Positions 56,994 to 64,000 of a DNA stretch of 64,000 nt are shown here, one piece after another. The stretch is from Stutzerimonas stutzeri (GTDB lineage Bacteria > Pseudomonadota > Gammaproteobacteria > Pseudomonadales > Pseudomonadaceae): NCBI RefSeq assembly GCF_018138085.1, contig NZ_CP073105.1, positions 4,092,001 through 4,156,000 on the forward strand, given 5' to 3'. The position numbers and the translations under genes are program-made. Under the pieces are notes generated by a model, which saw only the letters and a program-made list of their open reading frames with translations, was not told the origin of the DNA and did no database searches. Position 1 is the stretch's first letter. Every line of letters starts with the position of its first letter.

Positions 56994-57608
56994 ATGAACA
57001 CCCAACCCCTGCGCGTCGGCATCGGCGGTCCGGTAGGTTCCGGCAAGACGGCGCTGACCCTCGCGCTCTGCCTGGCCCTGCGTGAGCGTTACAACCTGGC
57101 GGTGGTGACCAATGACATCTACACCCAGGAAGACGCCCAGTTTCTGGTGCGCAACGAGGCACTGGCGCCCGAACGCATCATCGGCGTGGAAACCGGCGGC
57201 TGTCCGCACACGGCGATCCGTGAGGACGCCTCGATCAATCTCGAAGCGGTCGACCAGCTCAACCGGCGCTTCCCCGGCCTCGACCTGATCATCGTCGAAT
57301 CTGGTGGCGACAACCTCTCGGCAACCTTCAGTCCCGAGCTGTCCGACCTGACCATCTATGTGATCGACGTGTCGGCCGGCGACAAGCTGCCGCGCAAAGG
57401 CGGGCCGGGTATCTGCAAGTCCGACCTGCTGGTGATCAACAAGGTGGACCTGGCGCCCATGGTCGGCGCCTCGCTGGAAGTCATGGACCGCGACACCCGC
57501 AAGATGCGCGGCGACAAGCCGTTCGTGTTCAGCAACCAGAAGGTCGGCCAGGGTCTCGACGAGATCATCGCCTTCATCGAGAAGCAGGGAATGCTCAGCG
57601 CCGCCTGA
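56994..57608 (+). CDS. ureG: Urease accessory GTPase UreG
   Basis: 204-aa SIMIBI-class GTPase that brings nickel into urease. P-loop [11 protein letters not shown] (Lys18), the Ni-binding Cys70-Pro-His72 in [29 protein letters not shown] switch region and the NKVD guanine motif in [18 protein letters not shown] 56994 has AGAGGAG seven bases upstream. It lies 1.1 kb after ureF, separated only by repeats, and directly upstream of ureJ/hupE. Confidence 0.97.
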   Translation: MNTQPLRVGIGGPVGSGKTALTLALCLALRERYNLAVVTNDIYTQEDAQFLVRNEALAPERIIGVETGGCPHTAIREDASINLEAVDQLNRRFPGLDLIIVESGGDNLSATFSPELSDLTIYVIDVSAGDKLPRKGGPGICKSDLLVINKVDLAPMVGASLEVMDRDTRKMRGDKPFVFSNQKVGQGLDEIIAFIEKQGMLSAA

Positions 57609-57708
57609 TCGCGCCCCCTTTGTAAGAGCGGGCTCTGCCCGCGACCCCGTAAGACAGCGACACGCTGCCTTTCCAACACGCACCGCATGCAGCCTCGAGG
57701 ATGCCCTT

Positions 57709-58284
57709 ATGACACTGCAAAAGAACGTCGCAATCGCCACCGCCCTGCTGCTCAGCCCGGCTTTGGCTTTCGCCCACCCCGGCCACGATCACGCGGGCCT
57801 GATGTCCGGCATTGCCCATCCGATCTTCGGCCTCGACCACCTGTTGGCCATGGTTGCGGTCGGTCTATGGGCCGCGCAGCAATCGGGCATCGCACGCTGG
57901 GCTTTACCTCTGACCTTCGTCGCCACCATGTTGATGGGCGGCCTTTTCGGATTTACCGGCTTGCAGCTGCCATTGATGGAAACAGGCATCGCCGGCTCGG
58001 TATTGGCACTCGGACTGCTGGTTGCATTGGCCGTGCGCCCGCCCTTGGCCGTAGCGACCGGGCTGACCGCGCTGTTTGCCGTCAGTCATGGCGTGGCCCA
58101 TGGCCTGGAGTTGCCGGCGCTGGCGAGCCCCTGGGGTTATGCCGCTGGCTTCGTCGTCGCAACCGCCGCACTGCACGGCATCGGTTATGCCGTGGCACGC
58201 CAGCTTCTCCAGGTGGCATCCCCGCTGGTGCGCCTTGCCGGTGCCGGCTCTGCATTGGCCGGGGTCTGGATGCTCGCAGCCTGA
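57709..58284 (+). CDS. ureJ: HupE/UreJ-family nickel-uptake membrane protein
   Basis: 191 aa. A signal sequence is followed by the family motif HPGHDHAGLMSGIAHPIFGL-DHLLAM, whose His/Asp residues bind Ni2+, and about six membrane segments (FGFTGLQLPLMETGIAGSVL, FAVSHGVAHGLELPALA). Members act as secondary nickel (or cobalt) permeases beside urease and hydrogenase genes. Last gene of the ureG-ureJ unit; a strong terminator follows. Confidence 0.9.
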   Translation: MTLQKNVAIATALLLSPALAFAHPGHDHAGLMSGIAHPIFGLDHLLAMVAVGLWAAQQSGIARWALPLTFVATMLMGGLFGFTGLQLPLMETGIAGSVLALGLLVALAVRPPLAVATGLTALFAVSHGVAHGLELPALASPWGYAAGFVVATAALHGIGYAVARQLLQVASPLVRLAGAGSALAGVWMLAA

Positions 58285-58318
58285 CGATCAGCGCTACGCG
58301 CTATGCAACGCAAATACA

Positions 58319-58348
58319 AAAAGCCCGAGCTGAACTCGGGCTTTTTTT
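58319..58348 (+). terminator. Bidirectional intrinsic terminator between ureJ and amn
   Basis: AAGCCCGAG and CTCGGGCTT pair around CTGAA and are followed by a T-run; the plus strand reads GGGCTTTTTTTG and the minus strand ends GGGCTTTTTG. It ends both the ure transcript and the convergent amn transcript. Confidence 0.92.
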
Positions 58349-58371
58349 GCGACCTACCGCAGTGGTTGCGG

Positions 58372-59844
58372 CTAGCGGAACGGCGGCTCGTCGAAGCTGC
58401 GCAGCTTGCGCGAGTGCAGCGAGTTGAGCTGGTCGCGCAGCAGGTCGAGCGCGGCGATGCCGATCTTCAAATGCTGGGTCACGGCACGCTCATAGAAGGC
58501 GTTGGCCGAGCCCGGCAGCTTGATCTCGCTGTGCAGCGGCTTGTCGGACACGCAGAGCAGCGTCCCGTAGGGCACCCGCAGACGATAGCCCTGGGCGGCG
58601 ATGGTGCCGCTTTCCATGTCCACGGCCACGGCGCGTGACAGGTTGATCAAGGGGCGTTCCTGGGCCCAGCGCAATTCCCAGTTGCGGTCGTCATAGGTCA
58701 GTACGGTGCCGGTGCGCAGGCGTCGCTTGAGCGCTTCGCCCTGCTCGCCGGTGACCTGCGCCGCCGCTTCCTGCAGCGCCTGCTGTACCTCGGCCAGCGC
58801 TGGCAGCGGAATATGCGGCGGGAGCACCCGATCGAGAATGCCGTCGCGGCGCATGTAGGCGTGGGCCAGCACGTAGTCGCCGATGGATTGCGACTGCCGC
58901 AGCCCGCCGCAGTGGCCGATCATCAGCCAGCAATGCGGGCGCAGCACGGCCAGGTGATCGGTGATGTTCTTGGCGTTCGACGGGCCGACGCCGATGTTGA
59001 CCAGGGTGACGCCGTCGCCATCCTTCGCCTGCAGGTGATAAGCCGGCATCTGGTAGCGGTGCCAGAGCACGCCGCCGATGATCGCCTGCGCCTCGCCCTC
59101 CTCCATGCCACGTTCGATGACGATATTGCCGGGCAGCACCATGCGCACGAAGCGGGTGTCGTCGCGCAGCATGTCGAGGCCATGGCGGATGAACTGGTCG
59201 ACGTAACGGTGATAGTTGGTCAGCAGGATCCAGGGCTGCACGTGGCGCCAGTCGCTGCCGGTGTAATGCACCAGCCGGCGCAGCGAGAAGTCCACCCGCG
59301 CACCATCGAAGAGCGCCAGCGGATAAGGGTCGGCATGCTCCCAGTCGTAGAGACCATCGGCGATGTCGTCGGTGGCGGCGGACAGGTCGGTGCTGGGGAA
59401 TACCCGCGCCAGCTCGGCGGCAGTCACGCCGGTCCCCGCCAGCTCATCGCCCTGCTCGATGACGTACGGGTACGGGATGTTGCGGTCGCTGATGCCCACC
59501 TCGACGGTCACGCCGAAATCCTTGATCAACGGTCGCAACTGATCGAGCAGGTAGCTGCGAAACGACGCCGGATGGGTCACGGTCACGCTGTAGACGCCCG
59601 GCGCCTGGACCTTGGCGTAGGCACGCGTGGAAGCCGGCACCTCGCCGTGGCACTCGTAGGTCAGGCGCAGTTCGGGATAGCGGAACAGCGCGCGCTCGGC
59701 GGCGTCGGGCTCCTGGCGCGTGGCGACATAGCGTTTGAGCGCCTGATTCAATGCGCGGGTGGCATGCTGATGCAACTCGGCAAGGTGATCCACGGCCGCT
59801 TCAGCGCTGCTGGCAATGCGGAAAGTCTCGCCTGCTGAACTCAT
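58372..59844 (-). CDS. amn: AMP nucleosidase
   Basis: 490 aa (E. coli Amn 484). Hydrolyses AMP to adenine and ribose 5-phosphate, helping set the adenylate pool. An N-terminal Amn-specific domain (AELHQHATRALNQALKRYVA; VEVGISDRNIPYPYVIEQGD) precedes the nucleoside-phosphorylase-like domain with NIGVGPSNAKNITDHLAVLR, LMIGHCGGLRQSQSIGDYVL, VDMESGTIAAQGYRLRVPYG and LCVSDKPLHSEIKLPG. The signature ends are intact. Confidence 0.95.
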   Translation of the reverse strand: MSSAGETFRIASSAEAAVDHLAELHQHATRALNQALKRYVATRQEPDAAERALFRYPELRLTYECHGEVPASTRAYAKVQAPGVYSVTVTHPASFRSYLLDQLRPLIKDFGVTVEVGISDRNIPYPYVIEQGDELAGTGVTAAELARVFPSTDLSAATDDIADGLYDWEHADPYPLALFDGARVDFSLRRLVHYTGSDWRHVQPWILLTNYHRYVDQFIRHGLDMLRDDTRFVRMVLPGNIVIERGMEEGEAQAIIGGVLWHRYQMPAYHLQAKDGDGVTLVNIGVGPSNAKNITDHLAVLRPHCWLMIGHCGGLRQSQSIGDYVLAHAYMRRDGILDRVLPPHIPLPALAEVQQALQEAAAQVTGEQGEALKRRLRTGTVLTYDDRNWELRWAQERPLINLSRAVAVDMESGTIAAQGYRLRVPYGTLLCVSDKPLHSEIKLPGSANAFYERAVTQHLKIGIAALDLLRDQLNSLHSRKLRSFDEPPFR

Positions 59845-59920
59845 GGTGCGTTTCCTTTTTCAGTCGTTGAAAACATCTTGCCTGCTGTTCGATGACAGCG
59901 GTAGCACCGGATGGCGGCGC

Positions 59921-61261
59921 TCATCGCTCAGATGCGGCAATCCGCAGCGCCAGCGACTCCAGCCGCGCTTTCAACAGCGCCAGGCTGGGCGCCGCGGTCA
60001 GACTCAGGCGCAGCGCGTTGGGCGCGCCGTGACCCACTGCGAACACCTCTGCCGTTGCCGCTTCGATCCCTGCCTCACGGCACAGCGCGGGCAGATCCTC
60101 GACATTCGCCGGTTCAAGCCACAGATGCGGCGAGGCGCCTGACGAGGCACACCCAAGCAGTTTCTGCGCCAGCCGCCAGCGCCGCGTCATCTGTTCACGC
60201 TGCCAGACCAGTCTGCGTGCCGCGGTGCCATCTTCAAGCCATTGGCAGCCGATCCGCAGGCATAGCGTCGACAAGGCCCAACTGGTCGCCTGCCGTTCGG
60301 GATCGATACGCGACAGCCACGTCTCCGGTCCGGCGATGAAACCCAGGCGCAATCCCGGCGCGACCGTCTTCGACAGGCTGCTGATCAGCAAGGTCCTTTC
60401 AGGCAAAGCCGCGGCGAGCGGTGGCTGGTCGCCAAGCGCGCCGTAGATGTCGTCCTCGATGATCAGCAAGCCACGCCGTCGCGCCACGGCAGCAATGGCT
60501 TCGCGGCGTTGCGCATCCATGCTGACCGCGGTCGGGTTCTGCATGCAGGGCGTCAGCACCGCTACGCGCGCCGAGGTGGCCCGGGCCAGACGGTCAAGAT
60601 CGTCCGGCAGGATGCCGTATCCATCCATCGCAACCCCGTGCAGCGGCAACCGTAATTGCCGGCCAGCGGCCTTGATGCCGGGCGACGTCAGGGCCTCGAC
60701 CAGCACCGGCTCGCCCGGCTCGCACAAGCCGATCAGCGCAGCGAACACGCCCTGCTGCGCCCCCGCGCAGAGCAACACCTGCTGCGGCGGGATCTCGATC
60801 GCTCGGTCACGCAACCAGCTGCTCACCGCCAGTTGGCCACGCTGCAGGCTGCGCGCCGAGGGATAGCCCTGCAGGCTGGCCAGCTCGCCCGTCGCGCACA
60901 GCGCCGCCATGCTGCGCTGTAGATCGTCATCGCCTGGGTCGAGTACCGGCAGGTTGGTTGACAGATCGACCAGCTCCGGATGGGCCTCCGGGGTTTTCAG
61001 CCGGAACAGGCTGGCCTCGCGGCTGCTGGCCAGCACATAGGTGCCGCGCCCGACCTCGCCGCCCACCAGGTGCCGACGCGCCGCTTCGCGATAGGCCTGC
61101 ATGGCCGTGCTCGGATTGAGGCCGAGCGCCCAGGCCAGCCGACGCTGCGGCGGCAGTCGATCGCCCGGTTTCAGCTCGCCACGGGCAATAGCCGCGGCAA
61201 TGGCATCGACCAGCGCCAGGTAACGCGGCTGATCGTCAGATTCGAGTTTGGGCAACCACAT
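59921..61261 (-). CDS. MocR-type (GntR/aminotransferase) transcriptional regulator
   Basis: 446 aa. An N-terminal GntR winged HTH (GELKPGDRLPPQRRLAWALG, LNPSTAMQAYREAARRHLVG) is fused to a fold-type I aminotransferase domain with the PLP lysine Lys298 in SSLSKTVAPGLRLGF and the Asp270/Tyr273 pair in IIEDDIYGALGDQP. MocR regulators sense PLP or an amino compound and usually control the divergent gene, here the dehydratase at 61342; the 80-base space between holds both promoters. Confidence 0.9.
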   Translation of the reverse strand: MWLPKLESDDQPRYLALVDAIAAAIARGELKPGDRLPPQRRLAWALGLNPSTAMQAYREAARRHLVGGEVGRGTYVLASSREASLFRLKTPEAHPELVDLSTNLPVLDPGDDDLQRSMAALCATGELASLQGYPSARSLQRGQLAVSSWLRDRAIEIPPQQVLLCAGAQQGVFAALIGLCEPGEPVLVEALTSPGIKAAGRQLRLPLHGVAMDGYGILPDDLDRLARATSARVAVLTPCMQNPTAVSMDAQRREAIAAVARRRGLLIIEDDIYGALGDQPPLAAALPERTLLISSLSKTVAPGLRLGFIAGPETWLSRIDPERQATSWALSTLCLRIGCQWLEDGTAARRLVWQREQMTRRWRLAQKLLGCASSGASPHLWLEPANVEDLPALCREAGIEAATAEVFAVGHGAPNALRLSLTAAPSLALLKARLESLALRIAASER

Positions 61262-61341
61262 TGTTTGCCATGCAATATAAAGATTTACCCATACAATGCC
61301 CGCCGCCTAGGATCGACGTCAAACCCGCCAAGGAGCTTTCG

Positions 61342-62325
61342 ATGTTCGATCTCGATGCACTGCGTCAGGCAGCCCAGCTGATACACCGGAGCGTACCCCC
61401 GACACCGCAATATGCATGGCCGCTGCTCGCCGAGCGGCTTGGCTGCGAGGTCTGGCTCAAGCATGAGAACCACACGCCGGCCGGCGCCTTCAAGGTGCGC
61501 GGTGGTGTGCTCTACGTGCATGAACTGCTCAAGCGCGAACCACGTCTGCCGGGGCTCGTCACCGCGACCCGCGGCAACCACGGCATCAGCCTGGCAATGG
61601 CAGCACGCAAGGCAGGCCTGCCGTTGCAAATCCTGGTCCCCGAGGGCAACTCCACCGAGAAGAATGCCGCCATGCGCGCGAGCGGCGCCGAGGTCGTCGA
61701 ATACGGTCGCGACTTCGACACGGCTCGGCAGCGGGCCGCAGAATTGGCCAAGGCCAACGGCTGGCATTTCGTCCCGTCCCTGCACCCGGACCTGATTCGC
61801 GGCGTTGCCACTTACGCACTGGAACTGCTCGAAGCGGTGCCGAACCTGCGCCGGATTTACGTGCCCATCGGGCTCGGCTCCGGCATCTGCGGGATGATCC
61901 GTACCCGCGATCTACTGGGCCTGGACACGGAGATCATCGGCGTGGTCTCCAGCGCGGCAGACGCCTATGCGCAAAGCTTCGAGCAGGGCCGCATCGTCAC
62001 CACCGAAACGGCAGACACCTTCGCCGACGGCATGGCTTGCCGGATGCCTGCGCCCGAAGCGCTGGAGATCATCCGTCAGGGAGCGGCGCGAATCGTGCGC
62101 GTCAGCGACGAAGAGATACGCCAGGCCATACGTGCCCTGCACGAAGACACCCACAACCTCGCCGAAGGCGCCGGCGCCGCCGCGCTGGCCGCGGCGATGC
62201 AGGAACGTGACACCAACCAGGGCGAGCGGATCGCGGTGGTGCTCAGCGGCGGCAATATCGATCGGCGGGTGTTGACGGATGTTCTCGCCGAGCGCCACGA
62301 AACGCCATCACCAGCGTCAGTCTAG
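61342..62325 (+). CDS. Threonine/serine dehydratase-like PLP enzyme
   Basis: 327 aa from ATG 61342 with AAGGAG upstream. Fold-type II PLP enzyme: Lys51 in TPAGAFKVRGG forms the Schiff base, and the phosphate-binding loop is PIGLGSGICGMIRT. TRGNHGISLAMAARKAGLPL and the C-terminal LSGGNIDRR are typical of threonine dehydratases. There is no ACT regulatory domain, so this is the catabolic kind. It likely deaminates threonine, serine or a hydroxy-amino acid to a keto acid and ammonia, under control of the divergent MocR gene. The stop overlaps the convergent gene by 9 bases. Confidence 0.88.
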   Translation: MFDLDALRQAAQLIHRSVPPTPQYAWPLLAERLGCEVWLKHENHTPAGAFKVRGGVLYVHELLKREPRLPGLVTATRGNHGISLAMAARKAGLPLQILVPEGNSTEKNAAMRASGAEVVEYGRDFDTARQRAAELAKANGWHFVPSLHPDLIRGVATYALELLEAVPNLRRIYVPIGLGSGICGMIRTRDLLGLDTEIIGVVSSAADAYAQSFEQGRIVTTETADTFADGMACRMPAPEALEIIRQGAARIVRVSDEEIRQAIRALHEDTHNLAEGAGAAALAAAMQERDTNQGERIAVVLSGGNIDRRVLTDVLAERHETPSPASV

Positions 62326-63966
62326 AAACGGCGCGCTACGCGCCAGCAGTGCGCTGATGTCCAGCCCGCGCGGCAGTGTGCCGAAGGCACGGCCGCAGCC
62401 CTCCAGGCGGCTGGCGATGAAGGCGTCGGAGACGGCGCCGTTACCCGCCTCGAGCAGCAGTTTGGCCTGTAGCGCGACGGCGATGTCTTCGGTCAGCTGA
62501 CGGGCGCGATACTGGATGTCGTCTTTATCGGCAAAAGCGCTCTGCAGGCGGCTGATATGACGCTGCAGGCGCGCATCGCCGTGGCCGTCGCCGAGTTCGG
62601 TGAACAGTACCTCGATCACGCCGGGCTCCTTCGAAAGTGCGCGCAGCACGTCCAGGCATTGCACGTTGCCCGAGCCTTCCCAGATGGAGTTCACCGGCGC
62701 CTCGCGATACAGCCGCGGCAGGATGGTGTCCTCGACGTAGCCGGCGCCGCCCAGGCATTCGCTGGCCTCGGCGACCATTGCCGGAGCGCGCTTGCAGATC
62801 CAGTATTTGCCGATGGCCGTCACCAACCGGGCGAACTTTTCCTCGGCCTCGTCGAACGGGTGATCGAGCGCGCGGCCCATACGCAGGGTCAGCGCCAGGG
62901 CAGCTTCGCTTTCCAGCGACAGGTCGGCCAGCACGTTCTGCATCAGCGGTTGCTCGGCCAGGGCGCGACCGCTGACCTGGCGATGGGCACAGTGGTGCAT
63001 GGCCTGGGTCAGCGCCTGTCGCATCAGCGAGCTGGAGCCGATCATGCAGTCGAAGCGGGTCGAGGAGACCATCTCGATGATCGTGGGGATGCCGCGCCCT
63101 TCCTCGCCGATCATCCAGGCCAGGGCCCCGCGGTACTCCACTTCGCTGGAGGCGTTCGACCAGTTGCCCAGCTTGTTCTTCAGCCGCTGGATGTAGAACT
63201 GATTGCGGCTGCCATCCGGGCGGTGCCGCGGCAGCAGGAAGCAGGACAGGCCCTTGTCGGTCTGCGCCAGGGTCAGGAAGGCGTCACACATCGGCGCCGA
63301 GCAGAACCACTTGTGCCCGACCAGCTCATACGCCTGGCCCGGGCCGCTCGCGCCGACGGCATGGGCGCGGGTGGTGTTGGCGCGCACATCGGTACCGCCC
63401 TGCTTCTCGGTCATCGCCATGCCGATGGTGACCCCGCTTTTCTGCTCCATGGGCAGGTTGCGCGGGTCGTATTCGAGGCTGAGGATCTTCGGCAGCCATT
63501 GCTCGCTGATGCCGGGTTGCAGGCGCAACGCAGGCACGCTGGCGTAGGTCATGGTCAGTGGGCAGCTGCTGCCCGCCTCGGCCTGGTTGTGCAGGTACAT
63601 CAATGCCGCCCGCGCAACCTGGGAGCCGGGCTGCGGGTCGGTCCAGGGCAACGAGGGGATGCCATGGGCGATCGCGGTGCGCATCAGCTCGTGATAAGCG
63701 GGGTGAAACTCCACCAGGTCGATGCGATGGCCGTAGCGGTCATGGCTCTTGAACACCGGCTTGTTTTCATTGGCCAGGAAGCCCGCCACCATCAGCGGCC
63801 CGCCGGCCAGCTGGCCGTAGGCATCGAGCCGCGACTCCGCCCACCCCCCCTTGTTGCGCCGCACCCAGTCCTGCAGGGGTAGGTCGAGACGGTACAGGTT
63901 GGCGCCTTCCAACGGCGGGACCTGGTTCAGCACCTCATGGGTTTCGGCGTATTGGTGCAGGTTCAT
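62317..63966 (-). CDS. aidB: AidB-like acyl-CoA dehydrogenase
   Basis: 549 aa (E. coli AidB 541). FAD-dependent acyl-CoA dehydrogenase fold with the AidB-type N-terminal extension (VLNQVPPLEGANLYRLDLPL). Also seen: GMAMTEKQGGTDVRANTTRA, GHKWFCSAPMCDAFLTLAQT, IQRLKNKLGNWSNASSEVEY, and in the C-terminal half ASECLGGAGYVEDTILPRLY-REAPVNSIWEG. E. coli AidB is induced by alkylation and binds DNA; whether this homologue does is unknown. ATG 63966 has AAGGAGAT upstream. Only 34 bases remain to the window edge. Confidence 0.9.
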   Translation of the reverse strand: MNLHQYAETHEVLNQVPPLEGANLYRLDLPLQDWVRRNKGGWAESRLDAYGQLAGGPLMVAGFLANENKPVFKSHDRYGHRIDLVEFHPAYHELMRTAIAHGIPSLPWTDPQPGSQVARAALMYLHNQAEAGSSCPLTMTYASVPALRLQPGISEQWLPKILSLEYDPRNLPMEQKSGVTIGMAMTEKQGGTDVRANTTRAHAVGASGPGQAYELVGHKWFCSAPMCDAFLTLAQTDKGLSCFLLPRHRPDGSRNQFYIQRLKNKLGNWSNASSEVEYRGALAWMIGEEGRGIPTIIEMVSSTRFDCMIGSSSLMRQALTQAMHHCAHRQVSGRALAEQPLMQNVLADLSLESEAALALTLRMGRALDHPFDEAEEKFARLVTAIGKYWICKRAPAMVAEASECLGGAGYVEDTILPRLYREAPVNSIWEGSGNVQCLDVLRALSKEPGVIEVLFTELGDGHGDARLQRHISRLQSAFADKDDIQYRARQLTEDIAVALQAKLLLEAGNGAVSDAFIASRLEGCGRAFGTLPRGLDISALLARSAPFLD

Positions 63967-64000
63967 GAGGATCTCCTTGGCAGGCGAAAGCGATGATCGA

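Noticed and set aside
55903..56997. 364-codon open frame across the ureF-ureG gap
   Set aside because: It consists of the long intergenic repeats read through in one frame; the same peptide strings appear from the 24-kb copies in other frames, and it overlaps the start of ureG.

Overview
The window reads as the chromosome of a high-GC Pseudomonas, most likely of the stutzeri group (Stutzerimonas). The basis is the gene content and order from about 20 kb to the right edge (hrpB, rluE, urtABCDE, livHMGFK, ureD-ureA-acetyltransferase-ureB-ureC, ureEFG, amn, aidB-like), which recalls the urease region of P. aeruginosa, together with typical Pseudomonas intergenic repeats. The species call is an inference from memory, not a search.

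Left part, 1 to about 19.94 kb, is a genomic island, and only its right end is in the window. At that end four overlapping or abutting minus-strand genes (13944-19825) encode three large tyrosine recombinases and a small coiled-coil protein. This matches the ginABCD module that defines GInt-type islands. The island abuts, and appears to have replaced, the last codons of hrpB. Island cargo, right to left: a small helix-turn-helix regulator (13606) divergent from an operon of a winged-helix/coiled-coil protein, an SF2 helicase, a zinc-ribbon protein and a truncated inositol-monophosphatase-like gene, which looks like a defence-type cassette; an IS3-family element that cuts that operon and lies against a Tn3-family tnpA remnant with a tnpC-like gene; a HAD hydrolase; and a copper/silver block (P-type ATPase, small CopL-like protein, CusC-CusB-CusA RND efflux, with cusA running off the left edge).

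20-27 kb holds housekeeping genes: hrpB, a lipoprotein overlapping a cation-diffusion facilitator, an Lrp-type regulator, a DUF2788 protein and rluE. A 0.7 kb pair of inverted long intergenic repeats lies at 24.1-24.8 kb.

27-58 kb is a nitrogen-scavenging district. A sigma-54-type promoter precedes urtABCDE (ATP-driven urea import). It is followed by an unusual fusion of a flippase-like membrane domain with an MgtA-type P-type ATPase, a livHMGF-livK importer on the other strand, then ureD, ureA, a methionine-sulfoximine-type acetyltransferase, ureB and ureC. An NCS1 permease, an orphan GAF histidine kinase, a DksA-like zinc protein, a TorF-like protein, an MFS pump, an oxaloacetate decarboxylase, a DMT exporter and a GNAT enzyme separate these from the nickel-insertion genes ureE, ureF, ureG and ureJ/hupE. 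Together they import urea, hydrolyse it to ammonia and CO2, and mature the Ni enzyme. Intergenic spaces here are unusually rich in hairpins and repeats, including a six-unit tandem array after ureC and a second long inverted-repeat pair between ureF and ureG.

58-64 kb: AMP nucleosidase, a MocR-type regulator divergent from a threonine/serine dehydratase, and an AidB-like acyl-CoA dehydrogenase. I saw no rRNA, tRNA or CRISPR array.
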